Positions 24,569 through 50,504 of a stretch of DNA of 64,000 nucleotides are shown here, one piece after another. Location of the stretch: contig RPFO01000310.1 of the NCBI GenBank assembly GCA_009746045.1, positions 1,877,142-1,941,141 of the forward strand, in the 5' to 3' direction. The translations under genes were made by a program, and so were the position numbers. The stretch's first letter is position 1. Each line of letters begins with the position of its first letter. The notes under the pieces were generated by a model. The model did not search any database and was not told the DNA's origin. It worked only from the letters and a program-made list of their open reading frames with translations. The DNA is from Mesostigma viride. Its lineage: Eukaryota; Streptophyta; Mesostigmatophyceae; Mesostigmatales; Mesostigmataceae.

Positions 24569-27087
24569 CCAGCCTCCGTGGGGGTGATCCCCCTTCTGTC
24601 CAGGATTGGCTGCAGAGCGGGATCACATCCACGGCTAGGGAGGGCAAGTAATGTCGAGAACTGGTGTGGCTCTGCTGACTAGCCCAACGGGGCCATGCTG
24701 GTTCAACGCAGCTCAGAAGCAAGGCCCATGGGCCACGCATGCATGTTGATCAAAGCGTGCAGTTTTGGCCGTCCTGGGCATGCCTCTGCTCACGGGCTGG
24801 TTGTACCCGCAAAATTGGGGCATGACTTCCACCCGCAGATATTTGCATGCCTCCGGTCACGGTCCTTGTGCGTGATGAGCACCTGCCCTTGCGCATAACG
24901 AGCGCCGCCAGGCCGTTACCCTTGGTGTCCACCAACCGGCACTCGCACACTGTGTGCGCAGTCAGGCACATTCGCGTGGGGGCCACCCCCAGGATGCGCC
25001 GCGGCAAGGGAAGGAGGGAGGGTCATGCTGCCCCCCCCCCCGTGTTTCTGGGCCACCCATGCGCCCTAGTGGCCGATGCGCCACATGTGCCACAGCAGAT
25101 GTTGCTTGTGGCTCTTCTTGTGGTCTTCCCCATACCGCGCGCGCAAGGACTCGTCACGTGTCCCCCATGGCTGTGTGCCTCCGTATGTTCCGAAGACTTC
25201 ATGCCAGCATGTCCCCGCCCACGCGAGCAAGTCTCCGCCCTGATGGCGATGAAGCCTCCATGCTCAGCTGAGTCGTCCAGCTCGGTTCAGTCCATCCATC
25301 TAGTGGCTCTGTGCCCCGCTGGTCCACCCCGCAGACTCGCTTAACTTATTGCGCTGACTCGCTCGGCTCACGTTGGTCCAGTGGATGTATGCCCCGCTGG
25401 ACCTCCCCGCTGGTCTGTCCCGCTCGCCGCACCCGGCTTGCTCACTCGGCAGTTGACCCGTCCCGCTCGCCTCGCGGTGGATTGTCCGCTTGCCACATGG
25501 TGATCGGTCCCAACGTGGTGACCCGTCCCATTGTGCGCTGGTCGCCGGACAGTCCAGGTCTCGCGAGGGTGACCCCTTGTCTGATGGTAACCATTACTGG
25601 GACCATGACAGTGACCATGACCAGTCTACTAGGCTTCGCGAGGGCAACCCCTTCGCGAATGGCCGGGGCCAAGGTGCATTCCCCTGCCGCTCGCTGCGAC
25701 GTGCGTGTTTGCGTTCCTGCCCCCTGTCACGTCCGCCGCTCCACGCCTCATGCCGCCATGAGCGGAAGGGAGGGGGGAAGGGGCCGCCTGTGTGGAAAGA
25801 AGGTTTGAGTGGTATGGGGGTCGTATGGTGCCACCAGGTGTGAGAGTGTATGCCGTAGACCACGCTCGTGCGTGGACACCCGGTGCCTTGCCGGATGGGT
25901 GGCCCGTCAGCTTACCACGCCAGGTGCCTCCTCAGCTTACCACGCCAGGTGGCTTAACGCGTACGCAGACGGCTGGCCTCTCTCGTCTATCGTGCGGGTA
26001 TTCCGACGGTTCACACGTGCGCCCTGGAGGACGGCGACGCGTCGCCAGCAATGAAATACGAGCGTGGGGCAGCGCTGCGCTTGGCATGGCTGGACGAGCT
26101 TGGGATGCACTTCTATATAGTTACAACAAGCTTGGTATATAGAGTAGTGCATATACAGCGGATCCGCTAGCGGCATGCTCGAGATACCATGGTCTGGATT
26201 TCTCCAGATTGCTGGCCTGCCCTCCTTGATATGTATCGTCCAGGCAGCCAGCAAATTGATATATATAATAATTGACATGCATAGCTACGATGAGGCTCAT
26301 TTTATGTGGCTACAACGGGCCCCCTTTGGCAGTTTGAGCCTGGCCTTGGATCGGCCAGAGGCACAACTGATCACTGGCCAGCACCTACTGCCACCTGCGC
26401 AGTTGTGTGGGAATGGACCTGCGGGGGTCGGCCTGAGCCTCCCACGGCTTTTCTCCTCGGTTTGCCACTTGAATGGGCCCAAGATCGGGCTGAGAGTGGG
26501 CCAAAGAGTGCGGCCAAAGTACGGCAAGAATGGGGCGAGAATAAGGCAAGCGGACGGGCTAATGGTTGGGCCAGAGACTGTCTTGCTGACATGACCCAGT
26601 ATTGTTTCCTAGGTGGTTAGATTCCAAACTAGCGCAACGTACGTACGTTTGCTGCTTGGATACTCTTTCTGTCTAGCCTGATAGTAGTCATATGTGGCAT
26701 ATTTTGTGCCGATCGAAACATGGCAGGCTGGCACGGATATCTGGATACTCTTCTAGAATGCATCTATGACACAATGTGCTTTTCTAGAGCGCATCTAGCG
26801 TGGAAGGCAGTCGTTATTATTAAAACACCACCTGCCACTGAAGCGGCCGTGCCAAACATGTCAAGCCAAGGTGAAATGGATAAGCATCAAAGATGCCATT
26901 TTCTTGTACAGGTCACCACATCATCGTTTCTCAAAGAAATCACGATTGCATCTGTATTTGCACATAGTTGTCTCACTTAACATCAGCTAATAATGTGCAC
27001 GTACCTCCTTTTGGCTAGGTCATCAAGCCATGACACTGACCCAAAGGCAATTAGCACGTGACTCTTCTCCAGACTGGCTTGAGGCCA
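24569..27087. other. Intergenic region, no confident gene
   Basis: GC-rich up to about 25.8 kb. The minus frame 24750-25007 (HTVCECRLVDTKGNGLAALV) has exon-like codon use but no recognised domain. A 19-bp direct repeat TCAGCTTACCACGCCAGGT occurs twice at 25909-25955. The remainder to 27087 shows no structure I can support. Confidence 0.35.
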
Positions 27088-27219
27088 AACTCAAACTCAA
27101 ACTCAAACTCAAACTCAAACTCAAACTCAAACTCAAACTCAAACTCAAACTCAAACTCAAACTCAAACTCAAACTCAAACTCAAACTCAAACTCAAACTC
27201 AAACTCAAACTCAAACTCG
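27088..27219. repeat. (CAAACT)n hexanucleotide repeat
   Basis: About 22 uninterrupted copies. It gives repetitive LKLKLK, NSNSNS and SLSLSL frames that are not genes. Confidence 0.95.
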
Positions 27220-27784
27220 CGGGGCCCAAGATTAATAAAGAGGTACCTTGAAATTAAATAAGAGGCATGCCTCTATCAAGATATAAATTTGGAGGCTTGT
27301 TTCGATTGGCGTTAACTCGTAGTTTACTTGTAGTTAGGACGACAACATGTCAAGCATGTTCATTTCGACTTTTACATTTTCACGGATTTGTAAAAAAAGG
27401 ATCAATTATATACCTGACTTCTCCATTAAAACTCATCGACCAGGTTTCGAAACAACCCACGAACGCCGTAGATGCAGATCCAACGGAGTAAACAATGTCG
27501 CGACTGACGCGGCGTCAAATAGTCGCCTAGGTTCCAAACCCGCGCACATCACCGCGCATGTCGATAGCCCATCCAGCTGTCAAACGACGCGTCGGAGCTT
27601 GTAACCGTTTCTGCGTACATTCTAGAAACGTTCTACCCTGAGCGCCGCGTCGCAAACCCGCGCACAGCTCCCTGTGCGCCGCGTCGCAAACCCGCGCACA
27701 GTTTCCGCGAACCCTTTTGAGCGGGAGGCTCAGGCCTTTCCGCGAGTTTCTTAGTTTTTGAGTCCAAAACCCATTTTTCTCCAG

Positions 27785-27905
27785 GATGCATCACACATGA
27801 GCATAAATCCTCAATGAAATGGGAGTGGAATGGGATGGGTGTCTATCTCACTAATCTTTAGCTGCAGGTTTGTGGGCCAGCGCCATGCAGCCCGAATCAG
27901 TATCT
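27785..27905 (-). mobile_element. LINE family A 3'-end remnant
   Basis: Reading minus, the block contains diverged versions of the family A end: CCCGAATC near 27892, the GTGGGCC region, and the CCACTCCCATTTCATTGAGG / ATTTATGCTCA region at 27795-27835. It is truncated on both sides and non-coding. Confidence 0.55.
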
Positions 27906-28254
27906 TAAGATCAATTAATTAACACGTAACTGCGTCACTCTATAAGTTTTCTGAATCACTGTATGTTTCCCGAATATTAGGTCACACACGGCATCCCCAC
28001 CGATTTGGGTTTGGTATCTTTAAAATTATCGATCATTATGAGACAACTATGCCTGGATCGACAAATGGCGGTCCACTGGATGGCAATTACGTTGCCTGGG
28101 GATTAGAGCATTTGTCGGAGATGTAAGGCGCGACTGTCGTGGAAGCCATGATGAGCCCCACACCAGATGATGCCTAGCATTATTTAGTCATGCTGTGCCC
28201 ATGCAGAGAGTTGCTCTCTGCTGGGATGCCATGCACCCTAGCCATTTAAAATTA

Positions 28255-29415
28255 AAATAAAATTAAATTATAACATGACTCCGTTGGGAGATCATGTAGC
28301 ACATATTCCTTGCTGGATGGGTGGAGGTGGGCGAAGCCGCGTAATCGAACTAAGCTAACTCTAAGCTATCTAGTATAGAAAAAAGCCTAACTACTCCTGC
28401 ACTACTCAGCAAAACGCCCCTTCTGCTTGGGGCCGGGGGGGGGCTTGCCCACAGGGGCTGGCGTGTGAGCCTGGATGCAATCTTCTGCCACCTCTTCTTG
28501 TTCTGCATAGCAGTCCAAAGAAGAGAGAGGGAGTGAATGCGGTGTTCAAACTGAGCTGGGACCACTAGGTCGGCCAGCAACATCTGGATGTAGTTCATGG
28601 CAGGTTTACCCAGCTTTCTAGGAATGTCCTTGGGGCCAGGCGAGGTCAGGATGTGCCGCCCTGGTTGGCCAAGCCGCTGTGGGCCGGCCAGACCAAGGGC
28701 GGTATCTACCTGACTGGTGCGAGCAAGATGTCCTACAAATGCTATCCTACGCTGCCTAATCTCGTCCGAAATGCGAGGCGTACCCTGATACAAAGACTCT
28801 AACGACCTATGCTTGGAAAACCCTACATTCAGGACCTGTCGGAGCATCCTGTAAACCGTGCCGTCAAGCTTGGCGGCCAGCGTGTCCGTGAGTGTCCATG
28901 CCTCGGCGCCATACGTAAGCACCGTGAGGACGAGGACCTTGAAGAGCATGCGCTTGCGGTGCTCGCTCAGGCCCTTGGAGCGCCAGTAGGTGTTGAGCGA
29001 ACGAAGCCTAGCCCAGGCCAGGCCGATGCGGATGTCCACATCGTCGGTGGTGTCGGGGTGTGCACATGCTCCCCAACAGTTTGAAGCGGTCACGGAACGG
29101 GACCTCCGTCCCGTCTAGCAGCTGCGGCAGCGGCGGGCGACTGGAAGCCCCACTGAATCACCATCGCCTCAGTTTTGACACTAATGTCCAACCCTACCGC
29201 CCTCGCCTCCAAGCCCAGACAGCCGGTCCAGCCAGGTCTGAATAGTGCTCGGGGCGCGCGATGAGGGTGGTGTCATCCGCATAAATCAGGTCGGACAGGT
29301 GGTAGCCAGGGTCAATGCCGCCGTGTTCGCGCTCGTTAAGGATGTCCAAGCCGGGCTCGAACCCCGAGCGGTAAAGTGCGCACGTGCCCGGCGCATGACG
29401 TGATTAAATAATGAT
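28255..29415 (-). mobile_element. LINE family B, 5'-truncated ORF2 C-terminus and 3' UTR
   Basis: Reading minus from about 29415, HVMRRARAHF (RT palm region) is followed, after frame damage, by YHLSDLIYADDTTLIARPEH with the RT catalytic YADD at 29283-29272. The 247-codon frame 29093-28350 then gives the post-RT region, with VLVLTVLTYGAEAWTLTDTL, RRIAFVGHLARTSQ, and MQNKKRWQKIA near the end. A 2-base insertion relative to the copy at 54390 shifts the frame near 28480 and replaces the expected HTPAPVGKPP...FAE end. The 3' UTR contains CGCGGCTTCGCCC and CCAACGGAGTCATGTTATAA, ending in a TTTAATTTTA-type tail. It is a dead copy of an L1-like non-LTR retrotransposon. Confidence 0.85.
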
Positions 29416-29456
29416 CTGACAATAATGAACAGATATGGGATCGACCATATGTCCTG

Positions 29457-30640
29457 TCGCCGTACCTGTTTATTATTGTAGTGGATTACGTTATGCGCCA
29501 GGCACGTGCTCGCTTTGCTAGCATTGCAGGCCGTGCCCAGCTGGCCTAGCGATCACGAACGAGCTTGGGGAAGGGGGGCCGACTAACAAGCAGAAGTTAC
29601 TTGCTGACCTCATTTATGCAGACGACATCACGCTCATCGAGAAGCCGGAGTCTGCCCAAGTTTGGCTGGACTAGCTGCCTGGCGCTCGAGGCTCGGGCGG
29701 TTGGTCTAGATATCAGCCCCAAAATGGAGGCCCTGGCCCTCGGCATGGCAGGGCCCCCACCCACACTCCGCCTCTCTTAGACGACACCGATCGAGGTCAA
29801 CTACCCGGCCTACTTCAGGCCGCTTCACTGAGCTGCTCGGCAGTTGGCTTCCCGACTGCGAGGACGACCTGACGACACGGATCGGCATGGCGTGGGCGCA
29901 ACTCCATGACCACCGCCGCTGCCGGTGGAGCAACCCCGCCCTACCCCGGATTGTCAAGCGTGACCTCTTCAAGGTTGTCATTCTGACGATCCTGACCTAT
30001 GGCGCCGAGACCTGGACACTGACGCAGGAGCTGGAGCAACGGCTCGACGGCGCCGTTACCAAGATGCTGCGCAAGGCCCTTAACATCCCCTTCGGTTTGC
30101 ACATTAGTAATGAGGATTTGTACGCTAATTTGCCCTATTATGTCTCCCACATTCTTAGGCACAGGCGCCTGGGCCTAGCCGGGCACCTGTCCCGCACAGA
30201 TCAGGTAGACACATCAGATAGACTAGCTGGCACCAAGCCCGCCCAGCCTGGGCAATATGTCCTCGCCTGGCGTGCCCCAGGACGCGCGCGGCAGGGCCGC
30301 CACCCGTGGACTTTCCGTGATAGACTCGGCATGTACATGTGCTACACTAGACGTGACGGGCTCACACCCGGGCAGCCTCCTGGTTTGTCTGTAATATGGA
30401 GGCAGATGGTACGCAAGGATAGATGGCAAGTAGTGATGAAGGAGACCACCCCCAAGACTGTGGGGGCTCCGCGTGTGACCGCGTATGGCATTCATAGACG
30501 TAGCGATTCGGGCCGTGGTGCCCACAACCCAGTAACTAGGACCTAGATAGCTTACACCATCCATTCCATCCCATGTTCCCCTCCCACTGAGGACTTACGC
30601 TCACGTGACGCAGTCATGTGTCTATTAATGAATGAATGAA
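29457..30640 (+). mobile_element. LINE family A, 5'-truncated ORF2 C-terminus and 3' UTR
   Basis: The copy begins with DYVMRQARARFA-like sequence (about 29480-29525). It carries LADLIYADDITLIEKPESAQ with YADD at 29615-29626, then a stop, then further frameshifts. From 29887 a 219-codon frame covers the post-RT region: RDLFKVVILTILTYGAETWT, RRLGLAGHLSRTDQVD, and WRQMVRKDRWQVV. The 3' UTR has the CACTGAGGACTTACGCTCAC block, the terminal stem CACGTGACGCAGTCATGTG and an ATGA-repeat tail. It is inactive. It lies head-to-head with the family B copy on its left, 40 bp apart, and tail-to-tail with the family A copy on its right. Confidence 0.85.
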
Positions 30641-30784
30641 TGAATGAATGAATGAATTAATGCCATCATCCATGGCTCCCTGATTAATTAATTAATTAAT
30701 TAGACTCGTGCTCCCGTTTGGGAGTCACGGCTCCCTGATGGGACCGCGCATCAATTAATTAATTAATTGATTAATGAATTATAA
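30641..30784. repeat. AT-rich spacer between inverted LINE copies
   Basis: It contains (ATTA)n runs around the palindromic core CTCCCGTTTGGGAGTCACGG near 30710-30735, the second occurrence of the short element also at 7327 and 43160. It forms the centre of the 1-kb inverted repeat. Confidence 0.7.
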
Positions 30785-31783
30785 TAGACACGTGACTGCG
30801 TCACGTGAGCATAAGTCCTCAGTGGGAGGGGAACATGGGATGGAATGGATGGTGTAAGCTATCTAGGTCCTAGTTACTGGGTTGTGGGCACCACGGCCCG
30901 AATCGCTACGTCTATGAATGCCATACGCGGTCACACGCGGAGCCCCCACAGTCTTGGGGGTGGTCTCCTTCATCACTACTTGTCATCTATCCTTGCGTAC
31001 CATCTGCCTCCATATTACAGCCAAACCAAGAGGCTGCCTGCCAGTGTCAGCCCGTCACGTGTAGTGTAGCACATGTCCATGCCGAGTCTATCACGGAAAG
31101 TCCACGGGTGGCGGCCCTGCTGCGCGCGGCCTGGGGCATGCCAGGTGAGGACATATTGCCCAGGCTGGGCGGGCTTGGTGCCAGCTAGTCTATCTGATGT
31201 TTCTACCTGATCTGTGCGGGACAGGTGCCCAGCTAGGCCCAGGCGCCTGTGCCTAATAATGGGGAAACATAGGGCAAATCAGCGTACAAATCCTCTGACA
31301 TTACTAATGTGCAAACCAAGGCCGGGATCTGAAGGGCCTTGCGCAGCATCTTGCTTGGTGACGGCGCCGTCGAGCCGTTGCTCCAGCTCCTGCGTCAGTG
31401 TCCAGGTCTCGGCGCCGTAGGTCAGGATCGTCAGAATGACAACCTTGAAGAGGTCACGCTTGACGATCCGGGGTAGGGCGGGGTTGCTCCACCAGCGGCA
31501 GTGGTCATGGAGTTGCGCCCGCACGCCATGCCGATCCGTGTCGTCAGGTCGTCCTCGCAGTCGGGAAGCCAACTGCCGAGCAGCTTGAAGCGGCCTGAAG
31601 TAGGGTAGTTGACCTCGATCGGTGTCGTCTAAGAGGCGGAGTGTGGGCGGGGGCCCTGCCATGCCGAGGGCCAGGGCCTCCGTTTTGGGGCTGATTTCTA
31701 GACCAGCCGCCCGAGCCTTGAGCGCCAGGCAGTCCAGCCAAACTTGGGCAGACTCCGGCTTCTCGATGAGCGTGATGTCCGCG
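30785..31783 (-). mobile_element. LINE family A, inverted partner copy
   Basis: This is an almost exact reverse complement of 29620-30640, including the 3' stem (GACACGTGACTGCGTCACGT at 30787), the WRQMVRKDRW region and LTILTYGAETWTLTQELEQR. It is truncated within the RT YADD motif at about 31783. Several small indels break the frame, for example after GAVTK near 31350. It is non-functional. Confidence 0.85.
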
Positions 31784-32330
31784 CATGCACATGCTCAATC
31801 AACACATGCACCGATGAGACGAAAATCATTCAGGTCTGACACTGATATCGAGAATATCTTATGCTCACATGACGCAGTTGACGTGTAAATCAACATGCAT
31901 GAACATGCATGAACAGCTAGCAGCAGGTCGGTACTGACCACTGGGTGTATAATAATTAATGCAGGTGAATTTCCTGCATCAATCCCGTTCCTATGAATCT
32001 GATGATCTTTTATTCACTTTGCATTGGCATGAAACACCAGGCATGTAGTACTATAATCATAACATAAGAGATGGAGGGACCGATATCACCTCGAGCACAC
32101 CCGTAGCAAATAGGCACTGTATGCCCGGATGTCGCCTGTCTAGGGCGCAACAAGCTGTGCAGTATATTTTAACCCACGTAGTCATAGACACCTAGCTACT
32201 GGACCTTGCAGGAAGCATGCCCCAGGCCCCACGGTACCGATCATTCATCATTTGACGTCCAGCAACTAATTGACTTTGCGTCACTGCGTGGACGTGCTAC
32301 TAAGCAGTTGACGTGGACGCTCCACGGACA
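31784..32330. other. No recognised gene
   Basis: Sequence between the LINE cluster and the last exon of the minus-strand ATPase gene, so it should contain that gene's 3' UTR and polyadenylation site. A weak echo of the LINE 3' end (CTTATGCTCACATGACGCAG) is at 31859. No other structure is supported. Confidence 0.4.
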
Positions 32331-45982
<13,652 letters not shown>

Positions 45983-46837
45983 GGCTATGTCGTGTGGTCT
46001 TGCAGGGCAAGGGACGATGGGACATGCAGCTGACAGGGTCAATGGGAACCTGTATATTTAGCGAGGGTAATCACTGGAAAAAAAATCTGCGCAATTAAAT
46101 TAAAGCCTGCAATCTGCATGGACGAGTGCTGGGTGCTGAATGAAGCCTGCCATGGCTTGCCTACACTCAATATACTATGCACACCGCACAAATGAATATT
46201 GCCATTGGATATCGGCAGGAAAACATTGTGGCGCATGATTATTTGCGTCACCTTTCCTACTAAAATATGCCGAGTTACCCTTGAGTTACCTGTCATAACT
46301 CATAAGTAACCTTTGGGGTTACTAACTGATTATCGGTCGTGGGTACTCTGTCGGATAATTAACCGGCGTGGGAATAAACTGACTGACTGTCATGACTACC
46401 GTAGTACCGAAGTAAGCTCCATCCTGGCTATGCAGCTATTGCAGGCTACAGTATTGCATGAGGATTGCCAGTTTGCCACCGATAGTAATTTGTTAGCATT
46501 TATAAGTACCCACGAATTACGATAACTAAAAGGCACTAACAGTACGCAGATACAGTACAAGAAGTAAGGTAATCCACCCGGCTAAGGGCCACACCCGCTA
46601 AGGGCCACCCCTGGACACCCCCCCCCCCCCCCCCCCCCCAGCATTTTGCGCAATTTGGTTTGAAATGACCAGAATATTTAACAACAGGTGCATGGCGGCG
46701 TAGCTGCAAGGGAAGGGCCAGCGGTTGCCTCCAGGCCATGCCGTAATTCCAGCTGCTTGTTGTCGGTCGTTGCTTCGTATGTATCCAGTCGGTACTTGCA
46801 TCGTATGGATTGAGCAACGATCGTTGCACAAGGTTAC

Positions 46838-47071
46838 GTGCTCCGCATAGAGCTCGACAGACGACAAGCAGCTTGTTCACTGTTCCATATGAACCGGCGT
46901 TCATTCCCTATGACGACCATAAGCCGTCGAGTCGTGACAACGGATGTCACCCTGAAGGGGTTGGCGTATTATCAAGGAGACAACCAGCGCAGGTCAGAAA
47001 TCGGGAGAATCCGGACCATGGTAGCTCGAGCCTGCCGTTATCTTGTCCGCGTGTTCGTGGCTTGCGTGTAG
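46838..47071 (+). CDS. Hypothetical ORF, first of a duplicated pair
   Basis: A 77-codon open frame ends with YYQGDNQRRSEIGRIRTMVA + RACRYLVRVFVACV. The segment coding QGDNQRRxEIGRIRTMVARA is duplicated at 47392-47482. It is Arg-rich and of unknown family. The initiator is uncertain. Confidence 0.3.
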   Translation: MLRIELDRRQAACSLFHMNRRSFPMTTISRRVVTTDVTLKGLAYYQGDNQRRSEIGRIRTMVARACRYLVRVFVACV

Positions 47072-47375
47072 AGCGACTAGATGACCTAGACGGCGTATTA
47101 TGATAGTAATGATCACGGGTGCCAATAGAGGTTGCTGCTGGCTGGTCCGAGTTGGAGCTAGAAAACCCTCGCGACAAAAATGTTATCGCTGTTTCGGTAA
47201 ACGGCGACAAAGCGGAATTACGGAAGTTTGCTGGACAGTGCTTTCTTTTCCCGTTGCGTCACTGAAAAGGTAAACGGTCTTGCGATGTCAAAACAGCAGC
47301 AAGTAGCAGTCGCTGTGTTTAATTGCAATGTGGTAGTTTGATTTAACACATATACTGCCTGAAGCTTTTCAAGGC

Positions 47376-47561
47376 TTGCTGGGATGTTGCCCATATCAAG
47401 GAGACAACCAGCGCAGGCCAGAAATCGGGAGAATCCGGACCATGGTAGCTCGAGCCTGCCGTTATCTTGTCCGCGTGTTCGAGTCGTTCAGGATGATGAA
47501 GATGAATGGTGATGGAAATGTGTATCCTTGTGCATTGAAATTATGGCTGGCTTACGTGTAG
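47376..47561 (+). CDS. Hypothetical ORF, duplicated partner
   Basis: A 61-codon frame repeats QGDNQRRPEIGRIRTMVARA + CRYLVRVF, then diverges (ESFRMMKMNGDGN) before rejoining the first copy at TGGCTTACGTGTAGAGCGAC. The extra stretch of about 75 bp between GTGTTCG and TGGCTT is absent from the 46.97-kb copy. Confidence 0.3.
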   Translation: MLGCCPYQGDNQRRPEIGRIRTMVARACRYLVRVFESFRMMKMNGDGNVYPCALKLWLAYV

Positions 47562-48303
47562 AGCGACTAGATGCCCATATGTTTCTAACGCTATAACTCT
47601 TGTCCAAGTGATGAAGACTGGCTTGGAAACTTGAGCTCGTCATGTTTACATTGTTATTGTGTTACAATACGTGCCTCTTTTCAGAATATGTTTCATATGT
47701 AATGCGAGGCTTCAGCATCATGGTTTAGCACCGTGGTGGCAGCCAAGCCTCTAATGACAATCTTGGACCTCACCTTGGCCTACGCAAATATTTGCTTCTT
47801 GTTTCACTCTTTGGACTGAGCTAGCTTTACACCTGCTATTTGGCCTGCACCATCGTCCCTGGCTGCCAGTTACATTTTGTGCCCCCCCCCCTGGCAGGCT
47901 GCAGGGTCTAGGATAGCGAGGGTGTAACGTAGACATGTTGTGGGCACCCTCAGTGCATTTTCAGGACCAGCCATGACCTGGCCATGCCTTCTTTCTTAGC
48001 ACATTGAACATGACTTGTCAGAGTGCTTTTTGGTCACTCGTGTAACGACCCCCCTACATTCATAAATCGTAAACAATTATATAATGAGCATATTTCATGG
48101 ATGTAAAGCATTTCAACTCTTGAGCATATCATAAAAGTTAATGGTTCCATACCGTACCCATGGATGTGTTGACGTGTGTGAGTTATTACAAATGGTATCC
48201 ATCTTTAAAATGTCCTCATTTGAGGACATTTTCTTGCAGTGATTAGACATCAAGGTTCTAGATACTTTGCCCTTGCACTTGCCCTTGCCCACACTCAATC
48301 CTG

Positions 48304-49075
<772 letters not shown>

Positions 49076-49242
49076 CCATGGAAGTAACTAATGTCTAACT
49101 AAATTAGTTGTTTCACAACTACAATAGAATAGTTGTCGATCTCACTTCATATGTCTTAATGGATCTATGATTCCATGTTGTTGCTTGATATGGCAAGTAA
49201 CACAACAATCGAACACTTTTGACACACCCACACACCTTGGCA

Positions 49243-49490
49243 CAATTCAGGGTGGCCCTATGTGGTCGCTTGATGTGCCATAATAAGTTAGACTAGTTCA
49301 CGGCAAATCACGGCTCATCATCACACAACCATGCCAAGACTTTATTGAAAACTTGAATACGATTCAGGTGGCCCTATGTGGTCGCTTGATGTGCCATAAT
49401 AAGTTAGACTACTTCATGGCAAATCACGGCTCATCAATCACACAACCATGCAAAGACTTTATTGAAAACTTGAACACAATTCAGGTGGCC
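49243..49490. repeat. About 120-bp tandem repeat, 2 copies plus
   Basis: Units start ATTCAGGTGGCCCTATGTGG and contain TTAGACTAGTTCACGGCAAA and CCATGCCAAGACTTTATTGA. The repeat edge (ATTCAGGTGGCC) coincides with the stop codon region of the minus-strand ORF at 49481, so its 3' end and AATAAA-like signal have been duplicated downstream. Confidence 0.85.
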
Positions 49491-49767
49491 AGCTGTCGCA
49501 GCTGCTTCCAAGCATCGATGGTAGCGTGCTCTTTCTTAAACAGTTTTTGATAGTCGTTCCAGCTGCATTCCCGCAATTTCTCCTCTGGAACAACCTCGAG
49601 AAGGAACCCGCCGGTGATACAATTCTACAGTCGGTTGCCTTGGGAGCGTTGCCCTCGGCGTCTTTCATTGTGACGATGACGAGGGCTTTAAAGTGCCTAT
49701 AGTCAACTAAGCCAGCATCCAGCATCCTCTGGGAGAATGCTGGATGCCCGGACGTGTCTTCTGCCAT
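49481..49767 (-). pseudogene. Hypothetical protein, single frameshift
   Basis: From ATG 49767 the frame reads MAEDTSGHPAFSQRMLDAGL, VDYRHFKALVIVTMKDAEGN, APKATD. After about 49620 the protein-like continuation is in another frame: ITGGFLLEVVPEEKLRECSW, NDYQKLFKKEHATIDAWKQL, RQLAT, stop at 49481. Both halves have balanced composition and read as one protein of about 95 residues with a frameshift, or with a short unrecognised intron. The family is unknown. It lies inside the possible transposon. Confidence 0.45.
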
Positions 49768-50448
49768 CCCCTCGCGAAGTCTGTCACTCAGCTATTCTGC
49801 GTCTTCAGTTCAGGGTTCTCAGCCGTCAATGGAAGCAGCTAGCAAACTGGAAGCCCACCATGTGTTAGGCGCTGCATGCTGAGCAGAATAATTTAATAAA
49901 CCGCTAGCCATGTAACCAAGGCCTTTCCCCGCTGTCCCCTGCTTTTTCCTGCTAAAAAACAGGGGTGGCCCTTAACCCGACTTTGCCTCCCCCCCCCCCC
50001 CCCCCCCCCCAAAACGTGCCAAAACGGTCCCAACAAGAATTTTACCATGCGAAGTCGATGTCGCCGATTCCAAATCCGTGCTCAGAATGACAATCTGCCC
50101 AGCCCTGCGAATGCCAGGAGTTTTGCAATTAAGGTGGCCCTTAGCCGGGTGGATTACCTTACCCAAATGTGACTCAAACTCCTTTAGTGGCTAAGTCCTA
50201 ACCCTGGTCCTTAATCAATTAGTAGGTTTATCTAATTATTTAGTAAGCTTAACCAGCCTTACCTACTGCTTGTAGCCTTGTCTATCTCTGGACTCGTTGC
50301 GCCTTTGTTAGGGGGCTGGGGGCAGTGCGTGTTTGCGCATGTTGACCCGAGGATCCCCCGGAAATTTTACACCACCCGTTTACATACTAGAGGTAGTGCG
50401 TGGGATCGACGTGACAAAACAGGGACAAGGATAAATATTTCATCTGCC

Positions 50449-50504
50449 TGGAAGCTCCTATTCGGGCCAGGATGAAGAAAACTCTTGTGCGGGGGCGAGT
50501 GCGG
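50449..50504 (+). repeat. 56-bp dispersed repeat (copy 1)
   Basis: A perfect reverse complement of 56445-56500. It starts TGGAAGCTCCTATTCGGGCC and ends GGGGGCGAGTGCGG. Flanking GC-rich sequence is only loosely similar. Bases 50162-51140 otherwise hold no recognised gene. Confidence 0.9.
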
